This document shows, in pieces, positions 16,166-24,162 of a DNA stretch of 64,000 nt. The translations under genes and the position numbers were made by a program. The stretch lies in NCBI GenBank assembly GCA_963422745.1, contig OY730477.1, positions 1,922,001-1,986,000 of the forward strand. The letters run 5' to 3'. Source of the stretch: G963422745 sp963422745. GTDB lineage: Bacteria; Actinomycetota; Acidimicrobiia; Acidimicrobiales; Aldehydirespiratoraceae. Every line of letters starts with the position of its first letter. Positions within the stretch are counted from its first letter, which is position 1. The notes under the pieces are model-generated. The model did no database searches. It was given only the letters and a program-made list of their open reading frames with translations, and was not told the origin of the DNA.

Positions 16166-17740
16166 ATGGAGAGGGTTTCGTGGGCTACGATCCGCTTCGT
16201 CATTCTGGCTGTGACTCTGCTTGCTGTGTCTGCAGCCGCGACGGTGGTTACTGATCGAGCCAACCGCGCCACAGATCCGCCGCCCGCAACCCTTACAGGG
16301 CCGATCCCGCCAGCGGCGGCTACGCCGATTCTTAGTGCACGGCGGGTACCGGAATGGCTCCGTAAACCGATCGCGGACCGGCTCTTCAATGAGGCGATAG
16401 AAGCAGTGATGCGTGAAACTCCCGAAGAGAGTTGCGTGATCGTGCATCGCAACTCAGAACCGATTGTTGAGCGCAACACCGCCAAGCCTTTGCGTCCCGG
16501 CGACTTACAGCGTCTTGTAACCATTTCCGCCTTGGCTCATCTCGGCAACAACGGTTTCCGCACCGAAGTTGCTATCCGATCCGATGCCGAGATAACCGAG
16601 GACGGTGTTCTGGTCGGGGATCTATGGCTGATCGGTGGTGGTGATCCCGTTCTGTCTACCCGGTCCTTCGCAACAAGACTTGCCGAGTCTGAGATGGTCG
16701 TTTCCGATTTCGACGGGCTCGCGGAGGACACCATCTCGGCTTTGCGCTCCCGAGGGGTGCGCTCGATTTCGGGAAGGGTGATCGGTGATGAGCAGAAGTA
16801 CACGCCAGTCGAACGCAACTATGTCGGTGTCGAGGTGATCAGCATGGCGGGCCAACAGGGCGAGATCTGGACCGCGGATCAAGCTTCCGGTGCAGCAGTC
16901 GGGCCGCTTTCCGGCCTGCTCTTAGACAACGGCTCAACCGAATTCCAAACCCGCCCGATCGAAGACGACCTGCTTGACGACGAAGCTACCGGCGAAGACG
17001 CTGTTGGCGAGATGGTTGCCGACCAGCCCGCGTTGGCGGCCGCCCAGGCGTTTCACAACCGAATCGAGCTAGGCGGCATAGACGTTGAGAATCCGCCCGA
17101 GGCCGGGGTGGCACCGTCGTTCGCTGAGCGCCTGGCGCTGGCCTCCGTGGACTCCCCGCCGCTGTTGGACATCATGGCCCGAGCACTTGACGACACCACC
17201 ACCGCGGAAATGTTGCTCAAGGAGATAGGGATCCGCCAAGGGCAGACCTCCGAACGTGGGCTCGCACTATGGGGGCTCATAACCGGAGGTTTCGAGGCCG
17301 CGGGTTTACCCTATGTTTTTGAGGGTCCCGTGGAGTATCACGATGGGTCGGGTCTCAGCGATTTCAACCGCAGCACATGTGAGATGCAGTTCGCAACCAT
17401 TGAGAAAGGTGACCATGTTGTGAGCCGACTCCTCAAATCCCGTTCAGAGTCACCGGATCGGACGTGCGGGGTCGTCGCCGAAGGTGATCTGCGCGTGTTT
17501 CTAGCTGCGGGGGACACGACCACCGGAATAGTGGGTCGTTATGTTGCGACGAGTGGCGACGAGTTCGCTTTCACGCTCATGGTAGAGGACCCCACTCGAA
17601 CCATCGTCATCGATGAAGCCGGGCCAGCACAGCCCTTTATTGAATGCAATCCGGCGACGATGGCGATGCTTGCTGCCATTACCGGCTCCCCCCATGGACC
17701 GACGATTGAGGACCTGTTGTCACCTGCCACAGCTTCGTGA
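16166..17740 (+). CDS. PBP4 (DacB)-like protein, probably catalytically inactive
   Basis: A 524-aa exported protein of the S13 D-Ala-D-Ala carboxypeptidase family. An N-terminal membrane anchor (residues ~9-29, IRFVILAVTLLAVSAAATVV) is followed by a Pro-rich linker. The family scaffold is clear: LWLIGGGDPVL, ALRSRGVRSISGRVIGDE and the late DGSGLSDFNR motif. However, the active-site block that normally reads PASxxK is here RPGDLQR, so both the nucleophilic serine and the lysine are replaced, and the KTG motif near AAGDTTTGIV is also lost. It is therefore probably a peptidoglycan-binding pseudo-enzyme rather than a peptidase. Its stop overlaps the next gene's GTG by 4 bp. Confidence 0.85.
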   Translation: MERVSWATIRFVILAVTLLAVSAAATVVTDRANRATDPPPATLTGPIPPAAATPILSARRVPEWLRKPIADRLFNEAIEAVMRETPEESCVIVHRNSEPIVERNTAKPLRPGDLQRLVTISALAHLGNNGFRTEVAIRSDAEITEDGVLVGDLWLIGGGDPVLSTRSFATRLAESEMVVSDFDGLAEDTISALRSRGVRSISGRVIGDEQKYTPVERNYVGVEVISMAGQQGEIWTADQASGAAVGPLSGLLLDNGSTEFQTRPIEDDLLDDEATGEDAVGEMVADQPALAAAQAFHNRIELGGIDVENPPEAGVAPSFAERLALASVDSPPLLDIMARALDDTTTAEMLLKEIGIRQGQTSERGLALWGLITGGFEAAGLPYVFEGPVEYHDGSGLSDFNRSTCEMQFATIEKGDHVVSRLLKSRSESPDRTCGVVAEGDLRVFLAAGDTTTGIVGRYVATSGDEFAFTLMVEDPTRTIVIDEAGPAQPFIECNPATMAMLAAITGSPHGPTIEDLLSPATAS

Positions 17741-18369
17741 GCATTGCTCGCAGCGCCGCCGAGATAGCGGTATTCCCGCTTGAGACGCCCGCGGTGCCAG
17801 GGGCGGTCGTGGCGTTGCACATCTTTGAGCAGCGATACCGCCGTCTGGCAACGGACCTATCAAAGCAGAGGGATCCGGAATTCGTGGTGGTGGGGATCGA
17901 GCGAGGTAGCGAGGTCGGAGGAGGCGACAGCCGATTCGACGTAGGGGTCGTAGCGACCGTCGCTGAAGCTCGCGAATTCTCCGACGGTCGCTGGTCTATG
18001 GTGGCGGTGGCAGGTCGCAGGGTCACGGTGCTGCGTTGGCTGCCCGAGAACCCATACCCACGTGCTCTGGTCGTCGACCGCCCGGACAATGCACCGACAC
18101 TTAGCCCTGACCACCTTGAAGCGTTGCGAGCGGAGTTCTCGCTATTGGCGGAGCTAATCCATACCATTGAACCGCGAATCGATTTACGCTCACTTGAAGT
18201 CGCCGCTGGTGACCCCATCCGAGCGAGCTGGCAGATGATCTCAGCGGTGTCGCTGGGCTCGCTTGACTGGATCGAACTTCTGGGTATTGATGACCCTGAT
18301 CACCGTGCGGTTCGTGCCGTTGCCATGATGCGGGAGCGAGGCGAAGTCCTCAAGGCACTGCACGGTTGA
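17737..18369 (+). CDS. LON substrate-binding-domain protein
   Basis: A 210-aa protein with a stand-alone LON N-terminal domain (PF02190 type): residues ~10-200, with VFPLETPAVPGAVVALHIFEQRYR at the start. It lacks ATPase and protease domains, so it cannot be Lon itself; such proteins are thought to bind protein substrates, but the role is not established. The GTG at 17737 overlaps the upstream PBP4-like gene (GTGA), indicating coupled translation. Its last 103 bp are the first copy of a six-copy tandem array that continues downstream. Confidence 0.88.
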   Translation: MSIARSAAEIAVFPLETPAVPGAVVALHIFEQRYRRLATDLSKQRDPEFVVVGIERGSEVGGGDSRFDVGVVATVAEAREFSDGRWSMVAVAGRRVTVLRWLPENPYPRALVVDRPDNAPTLSPDHLEALRAEFSLLAELIHTIEPRIDLRSLEVAAGDPIRASWQMISAVSLGSLDWIELLGIDDPDHRAVRAVAMMRERGEVLKALHG

Positions 18370-18880
18370 CTGGATCGAACTTCTGGGTATTGATGACCCT
18401 GATCACCGTGCGGTTCGTGCCGTTGCCATGATGCGGGAGCGAGGCGAAGTCCTCAAGGCACTGCACGGTTGACTGGATCGAACTTCTGGGTATTGATGAC
18501 CCTGATCACCGTGCGGTTCGTGCCGTTGCCATGATGCGGGAGCGAGGCGAAGTCCTCAAGGCACTGCACGGTTGACTGGATCGAACTTCTGGGTATTGAT
18601 GACCCTGATCACCGTGCGGTTCGTGCCGTTGCCATGATGCGGGAGCGAGGCGAAGTCCTCAAGGCACTGCACGGTTGACTGGATCGAACTTCTGGGTATT
18701 GATGACCCTGATCACCGTGCGGTTCGTGCCGTTGCCATGATGCGGGAGCGAGGCGAAGTCCTCAAGGCACTGCACGGTTGACTGGATCGAACTTCTGGGT
18801 ATTGATGACCCTGATCACCGTGCGGTTCGTGCCGTTGCCATGATGCGGGAGCGAGGCGAAGTCCTCAAGGCACTGCACGG
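18263..18880. repeat. 103-bp perfect tandem repeat, six copies
   Basis: Units start at 18263, 18366, 18469, 18572, 18675 and 18778 and appear identical throughout. The first lies within the LON-domain gene and includes its last codons; the other five fill the 18370-18880 gap. 103 is not a multiple of three, so no long frame results, and no other gene is visible in the gap. Identity of all copies implies very recent expansion or an assembly artefact. Confidence 0.95.
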
Positions 18881-18894
18881 TTGCGACGTGTAGG

Positions 18895-18900
18895 TAACAT
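18895..18900 (+). promoter_or_regulatory. Leaderless -10 box TAACAT
   Basis: TAACAT ends 6 nt before the ATG at 18907. Confidence 0.5.
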
Positions 18901-18906
18901 CGGCGC

Positions 18907-19182
18907 ATGGATCTAATCGAACAAGTCAAGCAATACGCAAGACAGCAACTGCTTGATCCGCTACAAGATGCCGGGCGTTGGCTTGCATTTGGCGTGCTCG
19001 GAAGCATCCTGATCGTGATCGGTTCCGTCTCGCTCACCCTTGCGATACTGCGTGGGCTACAAACCGAAGCCGGATCGTGGGTTACTGGCAATTTGTCATG
19101 GATTCCGTACCTGCTCACTTTGGGGGTCGTGGTGATCGTTGCGATGCTGGTTGCACTTCGAATCAGCAGAAAGACCCTGTGA
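18907..19182 (+). CDS. Small membrane protein, phage-holin/Actinobacterial DUF1469-like
   Basis: A 91-aa protein with a charged amphipathic N-terminus (MDLIEQVKQYARQQLLDP) and two transmembrane helices (~28-50 and ~66-86). Layout is like the holin-superfamily/DUF1469 membrane proteins, but the match is only by architecture. It is the first of three genes joined by 1-bp overlaps (TGATG), so the three products probably act together at the membrane. Confidence 0.7.
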   Translation: MDLIEQVKQYARQQLLDPLQDAGRWLAFGVLGSILIVIGSVSLTLAILRGLQTEAGSWVTGNLSWIPYLLTLGVVVIVAMLVALRISRKTL

Positions 19183-19673
19183 TGCCTGACTCCTCTTCTC
19201 GCGACAGGGTTGAAGTTGCTGTCCCCGATAGCCCCGTTGATGCCAACCCGGCCAGTCCCACGGACGCCAACCCTGTCGTCCCGGCCAGTTCCAATGACGC
19301 CAATCCTGTCGTCCCGGACAGTTCCAATGACGCCAGTCCTGTCGTCCCGGACAGTCCCACAGATGCCAACCCAACCGATCCTGATGTGGGGACGGGCGTC
19401 GCCATGTCAGCCGCCGGTGCTGGAGACGACAAGGAAGTCGGCGAGCCAGTCGAAAAGGTGAAGCGATCCGCCGACCCACAGATCACCCGTGGCGATATTG
19501 AAGCCACGTTACGCAGAATGCGTGGAGAGTTCGACGCCACCTTGAAATCCAAGGCTCAGCAATGGATCCCACTGCTTGTCGGGGCTGGGGTGTTGATCGT
19601 CGTGGTTGCGTATCTGATGGGTCGTAGAGTTGGCACCACCAAGTCTACCGTGGTGGAGATCAGGCGAATCTGA
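19182..19673 (+). CDS. Tail-anchored protein with Asp/Pro/Asn repeats
   Basis: A 163-aa protein starting at ATG 19182, which overlaps the preceding stop by one base. Residues ~15-70 are an acidic low-complexity repeat of the type PVVPDSSNDA, about four imperfect copies of a 12-aa unit. A charged helical segment (ITRGDIEATLRRMRGEFDAT) follows, then one transmembrane helix (~128-150, WIPLLVGAGVLIVVVAYLMG) near the C-terminus. The orientation expected is N-terminus in the cytoplasm. Similar repeat-plus-helix-plus-TM proteins occur in Acidimicrobiia, but no function is known. Confidence 0.7.
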   Translation: MPDSSSRDRVEVAVPDSPVDANPASPTDANPVVPASSNDANPVVPDSSNDASPVVPDSPTDANPTDPDVGTGVAMSAAGAGDDKEVGEPVEKVKRSADPQITRGDIEATLRRMRGEFDATLKSKAQQWIPLLVGAGVLIVVVAYLMGRRVGTTKSTVVEIRRI

Positions 19674-19918
19674 TGGGGCGTCTCAATCCCGGGAATTGGA
19701 AGCAGACTCTCCGCACAAACGCCGTTCGTCGGGGCCTTATTGGTGGCTCAGTGTTTTGGCAGGCCATGCTGGTTGCATTGTGGTTGGCCAAGTTTGTGGG
19801 CAAGGTCGCCAAACGCGGTGAAAAGCCTGTGCGGTTCTCCCAGGCTCTCCGAGTCGGCGAAGTGATGGAGATCCGTCATTTGCGCCCACATGGTGAAACC
19901 AGCCACGACTCTGCGTGA
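19673..19918 (+). CDS. Small basic membrane-associated protein
   Basis: An 81-aa protein whose ATG overlaps the previous TGA (TGATG). It has a basic start, one hydrophobic segment (~22-45, GLIGGSVFWQAMLVALWLAKFV) and the C-terminal motif VGEVMEIRHLRP. It completes a three-gene membrane cassette. Function unknown. Confidence 0.65.
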   Translation: MGRLNPGNWKQTLRTNAVRRGLIGGSVFWQAMLVALWLAKFVGKVAKRGEKPVRFSQALRVGEVMEIRHLRPHGETSHDSA

Positions 19919-20017
19919 CAGCAGCCCCGCGGCCCGACTACATCTCATGTGTTCGCGATGGTCGGACAATCACCACACCGTAGGTACGGCGGGTCGGTGA
20001 CAGGCTCGGTACGCAAC

Positions 20018-20316
20018 GTCGGACAGGAGTTCAAGGGGAGTTTGACCGCAGCGGGCAGGCCCTGTATGTCGGCTTTGCGCAATGTCGGACAGGAGTCAAA
20101 GGGGAGTTTGACCGCAGCGGGCAGGCCCTGTATGTCGGCTTTGCGCAATGTCGGACAGGAGTCAAAGGGGAGTTTGACCGCAGCGGGCAGGCCCTGTATG
20201 TCGGCTTTGCGCAATGTCGGACAGGAGTTCAAGGGGAGTTCGACTGCAGCGGGCAGGCCCTGTATGTCGGCTTTGCGCAATGTCGGACAGGAGTTCAAGG
20301 GGAGTTCGACCCGATG
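20018..20316. repeat. 66-bp tandem repeat, 4.5 copies, upstream of trmI
   Basis: Units start at 20018, 20084, 20150, 20216 and 20282, exactly 66 bp apart, and are 90-100% alike. Each begins GTCGGACAGGAGT, then AAGGGGAG, and ends GGCTTTGCGCAA. The last partial copy supplies the AAGGGGAG ribosome site of trmI. The frame stays open in both directions because 66 is a multiple of three, but the peptides look artificial. No gene is assigned to 19919-20313. Confidence 0.92.
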
Positions 20317-21093
20317 AACCGCTGCGGACCCATGCAGGCTGGTGAGCCAGTGTTGCTGATAGATCGCAAACGGCGCCGCTTCCTTATCGATCTGGAAGCG
20401 GGCGGGCAATTCCACACCCACGCCGGTGTGCTATCCCACGACGACCTTGTCGGGCGATGCGAAGGCGAAACGTTTCGTAGCTCGCTGGGGATGGCATTTG
20501 TCGCCGTGCGCCCCACACTCGCGGATTTCGTGTTGAAGATGCGTAGAGGTGCTCAGGTAATTTACCCCAAGGATCTTGGCCCTATCTTGATGTTGGCCGA
20601 TATCGCCCCCGGACATCGTGTTCTTGAGGCCGGAGTAGGCTCAGGCGCGCTCTCCATGGCGATGCTGCGCGCTGGTGCCGATGTTGTCGGCTACGAACTG
20701 CGCAAAGACTTTGAGCAGCGCGCAAAGCTCAACATTGAACGATTTTGTGGTGCCGAGGCATTTTCCCGTTACCGCACCGAGATCCGAGACGTCTACCTGG
20801 GAATCGAACTCGACCATCTTGATCGAGTGGTGCTTGACCTTCCGGAGCCTTGGCGGGTTGTCACGCATGCCCAAAGAGCTCTTCGTAGCGGCGGGATCAT
20901 CTTGGCCTACACACCGAGCATCATGCAGGTAGAACGTTTTCGTGAGGCTCTGGACAGCTCTTGCTTCGGCATCTCCGAGACGGTGGAGGTGCTACAGCGC
21001 GGTTGGCATGTTGAGGGCAACGCGGTTCGTCCCAACCATCGCATGGTTGCCCACACAGGGTTCTTGACCAGCGCCCGCCTGCTTGTCGAATGA
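20314..21093 (+). CDS. trmI: tRNA (adenine-N1)-methyltransferase (m1A58), TrmI type
   Basis: A 259-aa SAM-dependent enzyme that methylates A58 in the tRNA T-loop. The N-terminal domain has VLLIDRKRRRFLIDLEAGGQFHTHAGVL; the Rossmann domain has motif I VLEAGVGSGALSMAML (~110), GYELRKDF for the SAM ribose, and VVLDLPEPW at motif IV. Length and motifs match bacterial TrmI (Rv2118c type). The ATG at 20314 has AAGGGGAG about 9 nt upstream, supplied by the repeat array. Linkage of trmI with the proteasomal ATPase gene is typical for actinobacteria. It overlaps the next gene by 4 bp. Confidence 0.94.
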   Translation: MNRCGPMQAGEPVLLIDRKRRRFLIDLEAGGQFHTHAGVLSHDDLVGRCEGETFRSSLGMAFVAVRPTLADFVLKMRRGAQVIYPKDLGPILMLADIAPGHRVLEAGVGSGALSMAMLRAGADVVGYELRKDFEQRAKLNIERFCGAEAFSRYRTEIRDVYLGIELDHLDRVVLDLPEPWRVVTHAQRALRSGGIILAYTPSIMQVERFREALDSSCFGISETVEVLQRGWHVEGNAVRPNHRMVAHTGFLTSARLLVE

Positions 21094-21881
21094 ATCACCA
21101 CAAGGCCTGGTCTAAGTGCCACCCCTCTCAGTCGGCGATTGTGATCCTTCGTGTGGTCTTGGTGCTGGTGACCACGATCATGGCGATGGGTTGTGCCAAT
21201 GGCGGTTTCGACGACGACACAACCGTACGTCCGCCGTTGGCGAACCCGCCAGAAGCCCAAGAAGTGCCGATCACCGACGGTCTTGACGATGATCTGCGTT
21301 CCCGGATCATTGAGTCAACCGTGCATGTTCGAGGAATTGCCTGCGGGCGAACCGTCCAGGGTTCGGGCTTCGCAATCGACGACGATCTCATCGTTACCAC
21401 CGCACACACCGTCCTCGGACTTAACGAAGCCACTATCAGCCGGACGCAGGGCCCTTCGGTGAAGGCACGCCCGGTGTTGTTTGACGCGGTTCGGGATCTG
21501 GCGATCCTTAAGGTGACAGAGGCTACGTTTGAGCCGCTTGTGCTGGGTTCGGCGGAGGATCACACGGTCGGTGCAGTAATGGGCTGGAACGACCACGAGA
21601 CACCCGATCCGACCCCGTTTCGGATTGATCGACCGATAAATGTCCGCATTGAAGCGGTGGCTTCAATTGATCGGATTGACCGAGCTTCCTGGCTGCTGGC
21701 CGCAGAGGTCCACAACGGCGATTCCGGCGCTGCCCTTGTTAACCAAGAAGGTGCCGTCGTGGGGATCGTCTATGCATCCACCCGCAGAGATGAAGCGGTC
21801 GCGTATGCCACCCGCGTTGAGGAACTCAGTGCTGCTCTCGCCGAAGGCCTCAACTCCGAGGTGATCATCCCGGACTGCTGA
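21090..21881 (+). CDS. Trypsin-like serine protease, predicted lipoprotein
   Basis: A 263-aa secreted S1-family protease. The N-terminus has a hydrophobic segment (~16-34) ending in MAMGC, a plausible lipobox, so the protein is probably lipid-anchored outside the membrane. The catalytic triad is visible: His in VTTAHTVLG, Asp in DAVRDLAIL and Ser in HNGDSGAALVN. There is no PDZ domain, unlike HtrA/DegP. It overlaps trmI by 4 bp (ATGA), an unexpected partner for a tRNA enzyme. Its substrate is unknown. Confidence 0.88.
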   Translation: MNHHKAWSKCHPSQSAIVILRVVLVLVTTIMAMGCANGGFDDDTTVRPPLANPPEAQEVPITDGLDDDLRSRIIESTVHVRGIACGRTVQGSGFAIDDDLIVTTAHTVLGLNEATISRTQGPSVKARPVLFDAVRDLAILKVTEATFEPLVLGSAEDHTVGAVMGWNDHETPDPTPFRIDRPINVRIEAVASIDRIDRASWLLAAEVHNGDSGAALVNQEGAVVGIVYASTRRDEAVAYATRVEELSAALAEGLNSEVIIPDC

Positions 21882-21918
21882 ATCCCGGGTTAGTGATACT
21901 GCCTTTGGATCCTCAGTC

Positions 21919-22152
21919 CTAAATCTCAATGAAGATGCACTCGCCAGGGCACTCCTCGGCGGACTCGATGGTGGCCTCTTCTTGACCGTCGGGGATGATG
22001 GCAAGACCATCGGGACCACCAGGGTCCGAAAAGATCTTGTCGCCCTCTCTCACGTAGGCCAAACCGTCGTCAAGCAAGGTGAAGACGTCGGGGGCGATCT
22101 CCTCACACAGACCGTCGCCGGTGCACAGATCTTGGTCAATCCAAACCTTCAT
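21919..22152 (-). CDS. Ferredoxin (3Fe-4S/4Fe-4S type)
   Basis: A 77-aa electron-transfer protein from ATG 22152 (MKVWIDQDLCTGDGLC). Cysteines are at CTGDGLC near the N-terminus and CPGEC near the C-terminus, the set for a single cluster as in actinobacterial ferredoxins that serve cytochromes P450. A ~25-residue acidic insertion (AYVREGDKIFSDPGGPDGL) lies between. It is convergent with the protease and divergent from the proteasomal ATPase gene; no partner enzyme is adjacent. Confidence 0.9.
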   Translation of the reverse strand: MKVWIDQDLCTGDGLCEEIAPDVFTLLDDGLAYVREGDKIFSDPGGPDGLAIIPDGQEEATIESAEECPGECIFIEI

Positions 22153-22339
22153 AATCCTTGACCTTACAGTTTGTCGAGCCCAGCAGCCGGGCTCTCGAAT
22201 CCACTCGCAGTGTATCGGGTGGTTGGTATGAAAATGTCATCATGTTGGGCGGGCTTGTCGGCGTTGACGCATTCGGAGCAGGTTTCAGGTCTATCGTTGC
22301 GTGCGGACGAACTTAGATCCGAAACCTGGGAGGTGTTGC

Positions 22340-24082
22340 GTGGACGAACCGAGCATGGCTGATGATATGCGTCGGCTTCGTTTTACGGTCGCCGAACTCG
22401 AAGACGAGGTCATGGAACTACAGCGACGTCTGCATGATCTCCCTGAGAACCTCAGCGAACTTGAGCAGCAACTCATCGTTACCAAGGACAACCTCCGCCG
22501 GGCAGTCGCCCAAAACGAGAAACTCGACCACACACTGCGTGAAACTCGCGAACACATCGCCAGCTTGCGCACCGATGTTGAGAAATTGACTGCACCTCCG
22601 AGCGGCTACGGAACCGTTCTCGGTACCAACGACGACGGCACAGTGGACGTCCACGTCGGGGGGCGAAAGATGCGTGTTTGTGTACAATCGGATCTAGCCG
22701 GGACCCTTGAGGCAGGCTCCGAGGTAGCCCTCAACGAGTTCTTTAATGTGGTCTTGGTCCGAAATCCAGATCGAACCGGTGACATTGCCACTATCAAGGA
22801 GTTGCTTGATGGCGGCGACCGGGCCGTGATCATGGGTCGCAGCGACGAGGAGCGGGTAGTGGAACTCGGTGACGCCGCCCGATCCGGTCTGCTGAGGAGT
22901 GGCGACACGGTCCTGATCGACCCTCGGGCGGGTGTCGTGCTTGAGCGTCTTCCCCGATCCCAGGTGCCTGACCTCGTGTTGGAGGAGGTGCCGGAGGTCA
23001 GCTACAGCGACGTCGGAGGGCTCGACAGCCAGATTGAGCAGATCGTTGATGCCGTGGAGCTTCCTTTCGTTCATCAGTCGCTGTTCGCGCAGTACCGGCT
23101 TCCCGCACCCAAGGGCATCTTGTTGTACGGACCACCTGGCTGTGGCAAGACCCTCATTGCCAAAGCGGTAGCGAACAGTCTCGCCACGAAAGTAACCCAG
23201 GTTTCCGGTGACCGTGAAGCCCGCAGCTACTTCCTCAACATAAAGGGCCCGGAGCTGCTCAACAAGTATGTGGGTGAGACGGAGCGCCAAATTCGACTGG
23301 TCTTCCAGAGAGCCCGCGAAAAAAGTGAGGAAGGATGGCCGGTAATCGTCTTCTTCGACGAGATGGAATCGTTGTTTCGTACCCGCGGCAGCGGCATCAG
23401 CTCAGACATTGAGAGCACGATCGTTCCACAGTTGCTAGCCGAGATCGACGGTGTGGAAGCCCTGCGCAACGTCATTGTGATCGGCGCGTCAAACCGGGAG
23501 GATCTAATCGACCCGGCGATTCTACGACCCGGCCGACTTGACGTGAAGATCAAGATTGAGCGCCCCGATGACGACGCCGCGCTGGCCATCTTTGCTCGTT
23601 ATTTGAATAGCACACTGCCGATTGATGCGGAGATGGTGGAGAACATCGGCGGAGGCGATCCCGACAAGGCCGTGCAAGTCATGATCGAAGAGGCCGTACG
23701 CGAGATGTACAAAGCCCACGACGACAACAAATTCCTTGAGGTCACCTACCAAAACGGTGACAAGGAAGTCATGTATTTCAAGGAGTTCTCCTCGGGGGCA
23801 ATGATCGAAAACATCGTGCGCCGAGCCAAGAAATCCGCGATCAAACGCGAGATCGCCGGTGGAACCCGTGGTATCCGCACAGAGGATCTCTCCGAGTCGG
23901 TTCGCCAGGAATTTCGCGAACACGAGGATTTGCCCAACACAACCAATCCGGACGACTGGGCCAGGATCTCGGGCAAAAAGGGCGAACGAATCGTTTACGT
24001 GCGTACTCTCGTCGGCAACAATATTGAGTCCGGTGTTGGCGGCAAGAGCATCGATTCGGTCGCTACAGGGCAATACCTCTGA
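22340..24082 (+). CDS. arc: Proteasome-associated AAA ATPase (ARC/Mpa)
   Basis: A 580-aa hexameric unfoldase that binds pupylated proteins and threads them into the 20S proteasome. I start it at GTG 22340 with GGGAGG 8 nt upstream. Residues ~5-75 form the coiled coil that captures Pup, ~80-215 the two OB folds, then the AAA domain: Walker A GPPGCGKT (~263), a pore region following SYFLNIKGPELLNKY, Walker B IVFFDEMESLF (~335) and ASNREDLIDPAILRPGRLD with the arginine finger. The C-terminus is GQYL, the tail that docks into the proteasome alpha-ring as in mycobacterial Mpa. Unlike in mycobacteria, seven kb of amino-acid metabolism genes separate it from dop. Confidence 0.97.
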   Translation: MDEPSMADDMRRLRFTVAELEDEVMELQRRLHDLPENLSELEQQLIVTKDNLRRAVAQNEKLDHTLRETREHIASLRTDVEKLTAPPSGYGTVLGTNDDGTVDVHVGGRKMRVCVQSDLAGTLEAGSEVALNEFFNVVLVRNPDRTGDIATIKELLDGGDRAVIMGRSDEERVVELGDAARSGLLRSGDTVLIDPRAGVVLERLPRSQVPDLVLEEVPEVSYSDVGGLDSQIEQIVDAVELPFVHQSLFAQYRLPAPKGILLYGPPGCGKTLIAKAVANSLATKVTQVSGDREARSYFLNIKGPELLNKYVGETERQIRLVFQRAREKSEEGWPVIVFFDEMESLFRTRGSGISSDIESTIVPQLLAEIDGVEALRNVIVIGASNREDLIDPAILRPGRLDVKIKIERPDDDAALAIFARYLNSTLPIDAEMVENIGGGDPDKAVQVMIEEAVREMYKAHDDNKFLEVTYQNGDKEVMYFKEFSSGAMIENIVRRAKKSAIKREIAGGTRGIRTEDLSESVRQEFREHEDLPNTTNPDDWARISGKKGERIVYVRTLVGNNIESGVGGKSIDSVATGQYL

Positions 24083-24094
24083 TTGCCCTGACTC

Positions 24095-24126
24095 AATCGG
24101 ACACTTGCCCAATCAGACACTTGTCC
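24095..24126. promoter_or_regulatory. 16-bp direct repeat upstream of gdhA
   Basis: Two adjacent 16-bp copies, AATCGGACACTTGCCC (24095-24110) and AATCAGACACTTGTCC (24111-24126), differ at two positions. They lie between arc and the glutamate dehydrogenase gene, ~40 nt before its start, and could be an operator. Confidence 0.4.
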
Positions 24127-24162
24127 GGACGCTTTCGATAACAACCCCGTGACATCACCGAG

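Noticed and set aside
19949..20317. Plus-strand 122-aa repeat protein and its minus-strand counterpart
   Set aside because: Both are open only because the 66-bp unit is a multiple of three; no start region or sensible composition.
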